This document shows, piece after piece, positions 1-11,700 of a DNA stretch of 64,000 nucleotides. The stretch comes from Garcia nutans. Taxonomy: Eukaryota; Streptophyta; Magnoliopsida; Malpighiales; Euphorbiaceae. The position numbers and the translations under genes were made by a program. The stretch's first letter is position 1. Each line of letters opens with the position of its first letter. The stretch lies in assembly GCA_947685225.1 (NCBI GenBank), contig CANTUV010000002.1, positions 2,790,001 through 2,854,000 of the forward strand, given 5' to 3'. The notes under the pieces were generated by a model that had not been told where the DNA came from, searched no databases, and was given only the letters and a program-made list of their open reading frames with translations.

Positions 1-138
1 AAGATACAAGAGGAGAAATTTTAGATGGCCCTTGCTACCGAGCAAGAACACTTCACCAGTCTCTTCAAGAAGCAATAGAAGAATTTTTAGGGTGCCCTTA
101 TCATCCAATAAGACAGTATTGTTGAGCTCTTCAAGAAA

Positions 139-690
139 TTGGGAAAGCATTTTGAAGCCATCACTGCCTTGACCATCCAACTAGCCTATTTTAAAAACAT
201 CCAATGTTCCCATTTGGATCAAACCAATTTCCCAACTTTTAACCTGATAAGTAATGAGAGGGCCATGAAAAAGGCTTCCCTAGCGAGCATTAACTTTCTC
301 CCTTCCTTGAATCTTTTTCAAAATAACTCCAACCATCAAGAACTCATGAGAAGACTCAAAGAGCATGACACTATGCCAATAAATCCCCTCAAGATTGATA
401 AATGTTTCAAGGAAAGCAACACCGTGTTTGTTTATAAGAGGAAGAGGGAATTTAAATACTTAGGGATGCCACTAAGTTTGATTTATATGGAAGCTTTGAA
501 AACCTATCTGGTGACACCTCTTGAACCTAGCTAGCCTCCAGCCCTCTGCCTAAGAGCTATAAGATTAATGAGTATTGTCCATACCATTACAGGAGCAGGT
601 ACAAAACTGATGAATGTAAGAACATGAGGCATAGAATCTAAGACCTAGTGGACAATGAACCCTCATTCCTCATGGATCCCAACCAAGCTT
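139..690 (+). pseudogene. Degenerate Ty3/gypsy gag fragment
   Basis: An open frame at 139-534 (131 codons) carries a stretch reading FKYLGMPLSLIYMEALKTYL, the style seen just upstream of the zinc knuckle in plant gypsy (TAT/Athila-like) Gag proteins. The similarity continues in another frame at about 547-690, with YCPYHYRSRYKTDECKNMRH followed by an IxDLVDN motif. This resembles the C-terminal Gag knuckle (C-x2-H ... T-x-E-C). A TAA interrupts the second part where family members usually have Gln, and a frameshift separates the two parts. Seen: the motifs, the frame break and the stop. Known: Gag coats retrotransposon RNA. Inferred: a dead gag piece cut off by the window edge or by decay. No protease or polymerase from the same element is recognisable downstream. 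Confidence 0.55.
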
Positions 691-699
691 AAGCATCAA

Positions 700-2280
700 C
701 CCATTACCTAACCACCACAATACCAATCACCCCCTTTTTTTATTAACCACCCAAAGGCTACTTCGCCACTAGTATTATGAGAAGGCTGAAGACTTATCCA
801 CTCTAATCAAGTCAAGTCTCAAGAGTCCGAGTCTAGTAGTCTTGAGTTCATATCTCAATTTATGTCAAAGTCAAAAGTTTAAGGCATGTTTAAATCATAA
901 TCAATGACAAACCTCGAGTCAATGTAGATGTTAGTCCTTTTTGTAATATTCAATTACTTAATAAAATGTTAGATTTTCTTATTACCACATTATATATTTC
1001 AATTTCCATTTGAAATAAATAATAATAATAATAATTAAAAATAAAAAAGGAAAAAAGGTAAATTCATCAAACCTTGGCATAAATATTACATCATCATGGG
1101 TAAGGATTGATAGGCCAAAAGAATCTGTAAAATGATCAGCATCAAGATCATCAAAAAGTTGTCTAGTTTCTCTAAGCCAACATCTTTTGGAACCCCAGTT
1201 GAGGTCATAAAAAAAGGAAAAAAATCAATCAATAAAAAAAAGAAAGAAAAAAATAAGAAAAAAGGAAAAAGAACAAAAAGGAAAGAAAAAAGAAGAAAAA
1301 AAATTGAAAGTTGCATAATCATAAAGTTACATATCTTTTGGAGCCCTACTTGAGATCATGGAAAAAATGAGTCTCTTTATTGAAAAAACAAAAGATCCAT
1401 CACCATGAACCAGTAAACAGTCGAAGCCAATAACAAAGCTATCAAGTCAAAGACAGCTGGCAATCACTAAAATTTAGCTTAGAATTAAACATACCAAGTT
1501 TAGGCTAAAAAATCTAAAATTGTACCTTAGACAGGTTTTAAAGTGAAAACCTAAAATTGAACTTAGACATAGATTAGCCTAGGTTAGACTAAGAAAACCA
1601 CCATTTTAAGTCAAAACCAATAATTCCAAAATGACTAGAACTTTATGGCCTTTGATTTTTATTCAAATGGGATACATAAGCCTACTTGAAATTTCAGTTC
1701 AAGTACTAAGTTCACTTAGTAAAATTATCTTGTTCCTTTATCCTTAAAAAAGCTTTTTCTTTAAATATGAACTCTATTTGATATTCTTTGTTTATTTTCT
1801 TTCTTTTGGAAAATGAATGCTCAACCTAGAATTGATAAGGCTAGAGTTAGGATCCTATTATTTTGGATTTTGAAATGTAAAGTTTAATTTAATTCTTTTA
1901 CTTCTGTTTTTAATCTTTGCTATAAATGAATGAAGTATGGATGTATATTGTTTTTCATGTCATATCATGCTTATAACTGTCATCATATGAAATAAATTAT
2001 CATAAAGTTTTTATTTAATTTAAGGCTAAACTTTTTTATATTTAAATTAAGCCTAAACTTAGCCCTCAAATCCATTCTTTGGTTGGAGACTTGTGATTTT
2101 TCTCTATGGGATAATATTGAAGTCAAATTTAGATTTTTCTTAAGCTTTTTCATTTTTTCTCAAAATAAATTTAAGTGGTGACTCTTTCAAAAACTCTTTT
2201 TACTTGAATCGAGTGTAGCCTACGACGGTAGAGTGGCATTAGCACTTGCGTGTGAGATTTAGCCTAATTTAACATTTTGA
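700..2280. other. AT-rich non-coding stretch with A/G-rich low-complexity tract
   Basis: No supported gene. About 1200-1310 is an A/G-rich low-complexity tract; the lysine-rich and phenylalanine-rich frames on its two strands are composition artefacts. Around 2160-2280 a short passage (a 'gtggtgactc' motif followed by a 'cctacgacgg' motif) resembles the LTR end and leader of TAT/Athila-type gypsy elements. This would fit the gag remnant at the window start, but it is too weak to call. Confidence 0.4.
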
Positions 2281-2282
2281 CT

Positions 2283-2842
2283 TTCATTATTAAGCGGGCT
2301 ATACATTGTTATGATCATTTTTATATGTGTTTTTAGGATGGTTTTTATTTACTTTTTTACTTGTTTTCTAAATAATTTGTTCAAGTTTGTTGTAGGTTTT
2401 AGCTTTAAGTTGAAGCAAGGGGACTCATGGGAAAAGAGGTAATAAAACCTGCTAAGTTCATTACTGGAAGTAGATTTCAGAGGAATATGTATAACACAAC
2501 CAAGCTAGGTTTAGTCTTGGCCATGTCTCTCAATTGCAAGAATGATTCAGGGCAGAGCATGAAGGCAGAGTCAGACACATTCTAGTGTCTTAGCTGTGTC
2601 ACATGTCCTGGCCAGGAAAACTTTAAGCCTAGTCATGTTCCACCTCAAAAGTAAAAGATGAAAGCAAGACAAAGCTAGACACGGCCTGAGATATTGGTCG
2701 TGTTTCATGTCTTAAGCTTGGCTATGTTCCATATGTCCCATTCCAAGAAGAGCTCTGAATATTAGCAAAGATGAACATGGTCATTCATTTAGGCCATGTC
2801 CAAGATGAAACTTAAGAAACACGACCAAGATGAATGAAGCTT
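2283..2842 (+). repeat. Repeat R, copy A, left part (non-coding)
   Basis: This is the left half of a ~1.6 kb non-coding repeat that continues at 37697 after gypsy element 1. It has the same order of landmarks as a second copy at about 52198-53770 (minus strand): a T-rich start with TTATGAT and a TTTAGG motif, then imperfect inverted GACACGGCC/GGTCGTGT units (2500-2720 here). It looks like a solo LTR or a short non-autonomous retroelement. The exact ends and any target duplication were not found. Confidence 0.5.
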
Positions 2843-4775
2843 TGTAACACCCTTATACCCTATATACGCAGAATATATACACCTAGTATATGTAAAATAT
2901 GCGTATACGGTATAAAAAATGTCACAACTCGGTTTAATAAAAAATTTCACATTTCAAATTTAAAATCCCAAATACTTAAAAATGTATATTAAATAATAGA
3001 TAAAATATTTATTATTAACTATAGGTTCCAAAATAGTATTTTTGATAAAAAAAAATCTTTGGAAAAAATTTGTCAGAGTTTTGTCTGTAATTTGGACAAT
3101 CCCAAAAATTCAATTAAACACAACCTGCACCAAAACAAACTCTCAATATACAATACATCTCATATTTCTCCAACACTTCTCAATTTCTTCATATTTTCTC
3201 AAAACATTTATATATACATATGTATTTATCAAAACACATATAAAACCCATATTATAAAATTTATCCAAAATATTCTTTATAATTTACATTATATACTTTA
3301 AAAATATATCATAATGTACATAATATCACAATGTACTATATAATATAAAATATATACATGATGGCAATGTCTCTTTTCTTGATGCACTAAAAATCAACTC
3401 TATAATCAACTCAAATATAAACCCCACCCAGTCTAGAAAAACTCTTCGGCTCAACCGGATCACCCATGTCACCTATGCGATGAATTAAAGTCGAGTGATA
3501 CAAACTTTGATAACAATAAAATTTAAATACAATACCAATGCTTAATGCTTTTATGCTATATCACAATGTGGGATCCAAGCTCACTTTTAAACATATTCTT
3601 CATCATTTACTAATTCACATAAACACATACACAAGCATGGGGCCAAATAAACTAATACATTATTCAAATCCTAGAGTTACTGTTTTGGTATATGTTGACA
3701 CCAAGTGTCTAGCCGTAAAGGCAAATCAAAGTAATGCTTAAAAGATAGCCCCGAAGACAAATCATACACAGTGATGCCAAGCATCTAGCCTCGAAAGAAA
3801 ATCATGGATTAGTGACACAACGTCTAGTCCCGAAAACAAATAATGAGGATAACCTTATAGGCATGCCGCCAAACATAGAACTCGAGAAATTGAATAACAT
3901 ACTAGTCACACAAATAATTCATATTTTCCATATTCTACTTTTTTTCTCATTTTTCCATAATCAACTAGGTGCATTGCCTCATTTATCATTATCAATTAGG
4001 CACATTGCCTCATTTTTACATTTTTCATCCAAAAGTATCATATTTCACATCAAAATCACATTACCCAAAAGTTCCATAATCCTAATTTCTCTCTCTTCAC
4101 CAAACTTCACTCAAACTCAACCATTTCTTCAATCCAATCTTAAAATCATTATTAACTAAGCAAAATAACTTCATACACACCAATTCCAACAATTAAATCA
4201 CACTACTTCAAAATTCCAAATTACACATATTCTCAATTTCATGAAAATCCAAGGAAATAAGTTAGGAAACTTACTAATTCAAGCAGAAAACAACAAAACT
4301 TCACTTGAAACCTTGAAAACCCTTCAATTTTGGAAGCATGGAAGAAGCAAACAGCTTGATTTCTTCTCCCATGAGGTTTCGACCTCTAGCAAGAAGAAGA
4401 AGAAGATGATAAAATTTTGATTTTCTCTTTTCTTCCACTTTCATCTTTAACCTTATATATATAATATTTATTATATTTTTAATTATTTATTTATTTATTT
4501 AAAAAAAAGTAATTTTCCTCTTCCATGCAAAAAAAATTATTTTTAAATTATTTAAATAATTTTTATTTTATATTTACAAAAATGTCATTGGACCTTTGAC
4601 TTTTCTTTTAAAAGAGTTGACTTTTATGGACTTTTATATATTTTATGTATATTTCACATATACATTCCATTTTCTCACTTAAAATCCTTCCATTTTCCAT
4701 TTAAATCATTTATTTAATTTATCCAATTTAATTTTAATTTATTTTTTTGAATTTTAAAAAATTAGGTACGTTACA
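2843..4775 (-). repeat. 3' LTR of gypsy element 1
   Basis: This LTR runs TG...CA on the plus strand (starts tgtaacacccttatacc, ends acgttaca) and is about 1.93 kb. It pairs with 35719-37691. Many differences between the two are of the C-to-T or G-to-A kind, for example 'tatacgcag' against 'tatacatat' near the start, as expected from decay of methylated cytosines. A solo LTR of a related family lies at 50671-55168. Confidence 0.92.
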
Positions 4776-4795
4776 ATTCTCTCCCCCCTAAAGAA
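4776..4795 (-). promoter_or_regulatory. Polypurine tract of gypsy element 1
   Basis: Directly inside the left LTR the plus strand reads attctctcccccctaaag. On the minus strand this is a purine-rich run ending at the LTR, the usual primer for plus-strand DNA synthesis in LTR retrotransposons. Confidence 0.75.
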
Positions 4796-4810
4796 GATTT
4801 TGTCTGCAAA

Positions 4811-5678
4811 ATTACCTGCTATTCACTCTGAAACAACTGAGGATACTGACTCTGCATCGTCTGCTTACTCTCCCATGTTGCCTCCTCAGTGGCATGATTT
4901 CTCCAAAGAGCTTTCATAAGTGGCATTTTCTTGTTCCTCAACTCTTTCACCTCTTGTGCCAAAATCGCCATTGGTTCTTCGTCGTAAGTTAGATCTGGAC
5001 TCACCTCAATGGAGTCCACTGACAAAATATGAGATGGATCTGACCTGTATCTTCGAAGCATAGAGACATGGAAAACATTATGTATCTAGTCTAACTCGAG
5101 CGACAAAGCCAATCTTTAAGCCACTAGACCAACTCTCTCCAGTATTTCATATGGTCTTATGAAACGAGGACTCAACTTTCCTTTTCGACTGAATCTCAAA
5201 ATCCTCTTCCATGGAGACACCTTCAAGAACACTTTATCTCCCACACTGAATTCTATGTCTTTCCTCTTCAAATCTGACCACCAATAGTATTGCTTCAAAT
5301 CCTGATACATCTTAGTACTACTAGGAACATAGAGTGACTAATGTGCTTCTTCTAATACAATCATCTTCAATCCTGCATCATCAGGAATACACAACCTATC
5401 TCTATATCAAAAAATGTCATCATCTCTCACATGAAAGTCTCGACTCTGCCCCTTTTGACAATCCATCACAATCTTCTAGATTTTCTCATCTACCAAATGG
5501 GCCTCCCTAGTTTGATCCAACAAAATTGGCCTCAACTGTAATTGAGACAACAATGCGCCATCATCACAAGACTCAAATCTGGCGTGCAATGCTCCTAACT
5601 CAACAAGCAATGAGAGTGAATAAGCAGTCAAACCTGCCAAAGACTTCCAACTCAAGGCATCATCAACAACATTGGCCT
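4811..5678 (-). pseudogene. Element 1 integrase remnant with catalytic core deleted
   Basis: Read downward from 5678, this resumes the polyprotein exactly where element 2 broke it. The RNase H/integrase linker (VVDDALSWKSLAGLTAYSLS) is followed by a degraded HHCC zinc region (5290-5400). At 5274-5277 the text jumps from QYYWWS, in the zinc region, to DLKRKDIEFSVGDKVFLKV, in the C-terminal domain. The GPY/F-like module with SPRFIRPYEILERVG and the chromodomain-like tail (WRNHATEEATWE, 4860-4930) then follow. The whole D,D-35-E core present in element 2 is missing, so this protein could not catalyse integration. Several stops also interrupt it (for example near 5100, 5340 and 5408). Alignment to element 2 puts the loss at 723 bases, a multiple of three, with TCAG at both deletion ends. 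Confidence 0.85.
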
Positions 5679-7771
5679 TGTAATATTCCAAATGATACCC
5701 TAAAATTTTAAAAGTGTTAATTGTTGAAATTGAATTAAATGATTTTAAGTGTTTATATGGTGTATATATAATTAAGTAGAAAGAAATGAGAAAGTAAAGT
5801 GTGTATATGTTGTATATATGAAGATATATACGACATATACAAGTCAACATCTTAATAATAAGGTCAAAAGATATATTTAATTATTTAAAATAGAAATTAA
5901 ATGTTAGTGGAAGATGATATTTGATATTTATAATATTATAATAATTTAATTGCTTGGTGGAGATTAAGTGGGGATTTATGTGGTTAAGTGAAGTGGAGTG
6001 GTTATTGACTATTTTCATCATCTTCTTCTTTCTTCTCCAAGAGGGTCGGCCATCAACATTAGCAAAGGAAAAAGAGAAATTGCTGCTTTCTAACTCAAGA
6101 TATTGAAGGATTTAAAGTGATCAAGTTGGAGTTTTAAGGATTTTCTTCATATTTGGTAAGTTTCAACTTGTTTCTTTGATTTCCTTTGAGTTTGTGTTTA
6201 TGAGTTTGGTGGATGGTTGGTGTAGTTGTGTGTATGGTTGATTTTGGTATGTTTGAGGTTATTTTTTCTAGTTAACTTTGATATTTGGGGGTTGGATTGA
6301 AGAAAAAGGTTAAGTTGGTGAAGAAAATAAGAGTTGTGGATTTTATAAGTTTTGAGTTGTGAAATATGGTTGGGATTGTGTTTTGATGCTTGTAATTGAG
6401 TTGTTTTGATGTTTATGCTAGTTTATTATGGTATTTTGATGGTTTTGGTTGAGTATTTTTTGGAGTGGAAAAGGGTATAAAAAGATGATAGTTGGATGTG
6501 GCATTTTTGGTGTCGTTATTAGGTTTTTGGCCTGACACGCCCAGTAGCACGGCCATATCTTTGGACGTGTCGATGGTTCTGTTTTCAGGGTTGGTGACAC
6601 ATCTAGTGACACGCCCATATCACTGAGCGTGTCAAAGCTTCTGTATTGTGGGTTTAGAGCACGGTCAGAGACACACCCGTATTGTTGAGCGTGTCATGTG
6701 TAGAGTTTATCCTAGATAGTTCTCTTCCTTATTTTCTTATGTGTATCACTAAGTGAGTATGTATAATCACATTTGGATTAGGTTTTGAAGAGATTCGAGT
6801 TACCCCAATCCAAATGTTGAAGGATATCTTTGAAGAGGAGATTAGAATTGGTGTTTATTGCTCTTAGAGGTAAGTACAAACCTTAAATAATTGCATACAT
6901 TTACATGACTTTAGGACTTAACACATTTGGTTGAAAAATGTGTTAAGTTACCTATTATATTGTTGGTATATGAGAATAGTGCTATGATTTGCATATTGTG
7001 AACTATGTGAAATATATAATGATGATTCAAAATGAATGGATAATGCAATTTGTTATGTATACACTAATGATAGTGTGTGAAGCCATTGGTGATGGCTATA
7101 TTGATATAAATGGGATATTTGAGGCATTGTGCTTATAATGATCATGAGAAAATGAGAAAGGATTTGATAATGAAATTAAGAAAGAATTGTGTGCCTAGTA
7201 TGTTATTCAATTTTCAGAGTTTTGTTGTTGGTGGCATGCCTAAAAAGTAACAATCCCTTGAAGCTGGGTTGGGCTTGGTCCTTGAAGCCTAGTTGGGTGT
7301 TACATGATGTAGCAGACCTTGAAACTGAGTTAGGCCTAGTCCTTAAAGCCTAGTTGGGATGTTACATATGAGGTAATCCTCATTGTGATTATGATTCGCC
7401 TTCGGGCTAGATAAATCTGATTATTGGACCAAAGCAGTAACTCTGGAATTTGAATGGCATATTAGATCTCTTTGGGCCCATGCTTGTCTTTCTTTAAATG
7501 GGAAATATGATTCATAAATAATTGAGTAATATAATGTTATAAGTTGTGATATCCATTTGTGTTGTGCATTAGCATTGCAATTGAATAATATTGTTATCAA
7601 GGTTTGTACCAGTAAGCTTTTGGCTTAGCACGATTATAATTTATCGCGCAGGTGGCAGGGTCGATCTAGTTGAGCTGGAGAGTTCAGCTAGACCGAGTCA
7701 AGTCTAGGCTTGAGATTGTGAGAGCGATGTTGATTTGTACATCAAGATCATAGATGAACTGCCAGCATGTA
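5679..7771 (+). repeat. 5' LTR of gypsy element 2, first part
   Basis: Starts TGTAATATTCC and aligns with the 3' LTR from 30033 as far as its 'gccagcatgta', where the CACTA element inserted. About ten differences occur in the first ~130 bases, so the element is not recent. At 6525-6700 it holds imperfect hairpin units built from GACACGCCC/GGGCGTGTC. The 3' LTR has one extra unit there. Confidence 0.93.
7769..7771. other. CACTA target-site duplication GTA, left copy
   Basis: GTA lies immediately before CACTACAAAAA and is repeated at 24841-24843 immediately after the other end. The 3' LTR of element 2 has a single GTA at the matching place (about 32185-32187, 'gcatgtataaattc'), which is the empty site. 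Confidence 0.93.
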
Positions 7772-7783
7772 CACTACAAAAAA

Positions 7784-8462
7784 AAAAAAGCTATCTGCAA
7801 CGGACAGAATCCGTCGCAGATCCGTCGCAGATCGGTCGCAGATCTATATTTGCGACCGATCTGCGACCGATCTGCGACGGATACGATCCGTTAATAAAAA
7901 AGGCGTCGCAAATTTCAATTGGTCGCAGATCGGTCGCAGATTTGCGACCGATTTACTACCACTAGGCGGTTGCAAATTTGTCGCTCAAATTTTCGCGGGC
8001 AAACAGTATTCGTCGCAAATCCGTCGCAGAAACCGTCGCAGATTGTCGTTGTAGATTTTCCGTCGCAGATTTCATCGCAAAACTCGTCGCAAATCCGTCA
8101 CAAAAGCCGTCGCAGATTGTTCTGGAGTATACATGCCGTGGTGTTTTCCGTCGCAGATGCCGTCGCAGATTCCGTCGCAGATGTTCTGGAGTATATATGC
8201 CGTGGTAATTTCCGTCGCAAATTCCGTCGCAGATGTCGTCGCAGATCCGTCTTAGAAAACCGTCGCAGATCCGTCTCAGAAAACCGTCGCAGATTGTCGT
8301 TGTAGATTTTCCGTCGCAAATTTCGTCGCAAAACTCGTCGCAGAACCGTCATAAAAGCCGTCGCAGATTTTCTGGAGTATAAATTTCGTCGCAAATTTCG
8401 TCGCAAATTCCGTCGCAGATGTTATGCCGTGGTAATTTCCGTCGCAAATTCCGTCGCAGATG
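7784..8462. repeat. CACTA left subterminal repeat region
   Basis: Short motifs of the type CGTCGCAGAT, CGTCGCAAAT and GATCTGCGACGG recur every ~10-25 bases in both orientations from just inside the terminus to about 8462. Subterminal arrays of this kind bind the TNPA-type protein in known CACTA elements. Arginine-rich open frames crossing it on both strands are artefacts of the repeat. Confidence 0.85.
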
Positions 8463-8703
8463 CAATGAATTTACAATTTTTGTGTCATTATATGGATTTT
8501 TAATATAAAATACACACCTGTAGTAATAATATTTACAATTTAATTACATAAATCTAAATTTATATCAATTTTCATTTATATAAAATGCAATAGTTAGTTA
8601 AACTAACATAATTCAAAAGTCATTACAATATATAAGTTTTAAACATTTCAAAGTATTAAACAAAAAACACTGTCAAAAGTAAAAACTAAGCCGAAGGCAT
8701 ACA

Positions 8704-11700
8704 CTAGTCATCATCTGGATGTTCTGCTGTTACTTGATCTTCTGCTGGTGGGGTTGGTGCTGTTGGAGCCCATCTAGGAGGTTCAGTTGGCCGTCCTAGT
8801 AACATATTCTGAATCCAAGTCTGGTTCTCAACCAAAAATCGAGTCATATCTGCAATTTTGGTCTCTAATTTGCTCTCTATATGACTGACTTTGTTGCTTA
8901 TCTCATCACGTATCTCAGTTAACATATTTTCATTCACTTGTTGAGATGTACTTCCACTGCCCTTAGAGATGTGAGAAATTGCTAAATTTCCCAACCCATA
9001 TAATCTGGCCTTCTTTGTTCCTCCTGCCGCTTCAACAAATAAATCATCATCATCCTTAGTACAAGATTGAACTTCCTCTCCATTTGCCTCTTCTGTAGAC
9101 TGTGATGCTTTCAATTTCTGAAAGCTTTCCTAAAAAAGAAAATCAAAACAACGTTAGAGTCAAAAGAATCCAGTAACCAATACACATAATTCACAAGCAA
9201 TATTCATAAAAAAGCATGTTAACAAACCAAGCATGTTAAAAGTATGTTCTTAATAAAAAAAATATAGTACTAATAAAAAAACACTTGCTGCACCAACGTT
9301 TCTAGAATTACAGCAGAAACAATCTTTTTTTGTTACAATCAAATTGCTCCTATTCACAGCAGAAACAATCTTGTAAGCGCAATAGAATTACAGATATATT
9401 ATGCCAAAATAGATGTCCTCAGAATATTGTATAATAACTGCCTAAAACATTTCAATACTACCCAATCCTTGTTTTTCTTTTCACCTAAACTAGAAGAAAT
9501 TCAATTACTATTCATCCAATGGCTGTAGATCTATAAAGACAATGGAAAAAAAGAAGGCTTAGATGGGATAACCTGATGAATAATTAATTGGAAAAAAATT
9601 AAATAGAATTAGTGATTCTGAAGCGCAAATGCAGATGCGACTGCAGTGCTTCCCAAAGCAATTGGACTTTGCTGAGTTGAGGAATTGAGGGAAGAACAAG
9701 TAAACAATTAATAACATAATTAGATTTGTATCATATAACAAGATTATGAGAAAAGGAAAAGACAAGAAGTTGATTAGTTGCTTGCTTATTCTTTCTTGTT
9801 GAGTATTCTAGCTATATAAATATATATTTTTTCTATAAATTATTTAATAATTTTGCATAATTTAATTATTTATCAATAATGGAAACTTATTGGAGAAGAA
9901 ATAGTGATATATTAAGTGATAAAAAAAGAAAACAAAAAAAAGAAGCATGATTCTTCAATTGTATATATTCATATATTCTAGATGAGTCAAAAGTGGATTC
10001 CAAGATTTTGGACGACTGGTAGGAAGAATGATCAAGTGAATAATTATTGCATAATATGACTTCTAAGCTAATGCAAGAAATGCATCTCTTTATCCATAAT
10101 CTCTGCTAGTTGGGCTGGCCATGCATACCAAAACACAGTTTAAAGGTAAATACATATTCTCCTAGATATTAGAGCCACGATCAATTCTATCTCCTTTATA
10201 CCAATTCTCAAATAAAGTTGGGCTGGCTATACTACAATACTAAGTTTTTCCTCCTATGATGTCCAAATACATAATACACAAATACTGTATATTAATGTGA
10301 ATATGATGTTATTTCATTTATGATCATTCTGTGATTATATTCAGAAATTCTACTATCCATGTACTATTGTTGTTGATCCTATCAACCCTACCATAAGCTC
10401 AGGTATGAAAAATAATGAAATAAATATTAGTATCTTAATATTTCAATGTTAAAAAAATAAATAAAATTCAGAACTTGTGCAATACAATGTTTTGAATCCA
10501 ATATGTTCGTGTTTATTGTAAAAATAGATAAACCAGGTCTACAAATTACAATGTACAAACAACAAATAGCAGAATTGACAAAAACCTGAGAGAGAAGAAG
10601 AAACTAAAAATGAAAAAAAAAAGGTAACCTAAAACTTCATGGGTGGGGTTGAGCCAACAATTCAGGGCTCTGCAGTATTGGTGGGTACAATTTTATGAGA
10701 ATTAAACATTATTTTCAAGCCATCTATGCACTGTATAATTCCAAAAATTATGAAAGTACCAAAATAAATAACAAGAATTACAACAAACAATGTTGCCATG
10801 AAATGGATGTTTGGAGTTTTGGTTCCTTCCAATACCTTCCTGTGTTCTATGATCCCAATAACCAGTAAAATGACGGCCATTACAACCCCACAAAATATTG
10901 AAAGATTCCTTAAAGTTGCATCTAAAAGACTATCCTTTTCCATCTCTCTGTTTCTCTGTAAGCTTCTGGAACAGAGAGAACAGAACAAAAACAGATCACC
11001 TTCTAGTCATCCATAATTTACAAGAATCTTGAAGTTGACATGTTGAAATTCGACCAAAAATTGGCCCTGGATTTCAAATTCTTCCCATCCTAACAATTTA
11101 TTTGTATTGGCCAAGAAATTAAAATTTTCAAAGAAGGGCCAGCCTGGAATATAACAGGCTCTGCCTCAGTGTAAATTATGGAAATTCTTAATTTAGTAAA
11201 GCTGACAACCGACATATGGATTTTCACTAATATATATGATATTTAGATAAATATAAAAAAAGGATTTTGAACTTTTAATAAAGTAAACATTACAGTTTTA
11301 GCTGCAAATCCTAAATTTAGATGAAAAAATAAAGTCTCTTGGTGGGGTGCACGCGTACTCTGTTTTACAAGATTTCAGAACAGGGGAAAGAAGAAAGTTC
11401 CTTTCTTTGCAACTTGCATTAACAAAGACCAAGAAAAATATTCATCAAATTTTATTATATTCAAGAGAAATCAATTTATTGAAACACAACTTAATAAACA
11501 ACATCAATATAATGCAACTACAAAGATTGCAAACACAGATCAGCTTTCCTTTTTTTCCCTTATATTTCATTGTCTAATTTGACTACTAATCAAATGGCTT
11601 GAAAACAACAATTGGGCTTCTTACAAAATGACGAGAGCTTTTCCATACAAGTGAACCGGACACCAATTGTCCACTTGACATGGATTTCGCCTTGACCATA

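Noticed and set aside
1086..1353. Lys-rich and Phe-rich frames
   Set aside because: Caused by an A/G-rich low-complexity tract; no start context or motif.
3042..4159. Several short frames within the left LTR of element 1
   Set aside because: AT-rich LTR sequence; the matching frame (for example MLNAFMLYHNV) recurs in the other LTR at 36432, so it is repeat sequence rather than a gene.
7735..8406. Arginine-rich open frames on both strands
   Set aside because: They are produced by the CGTCGCA-type subterminal repeats of the CACTA element; the same peptide patterns appear in every frame of the array.
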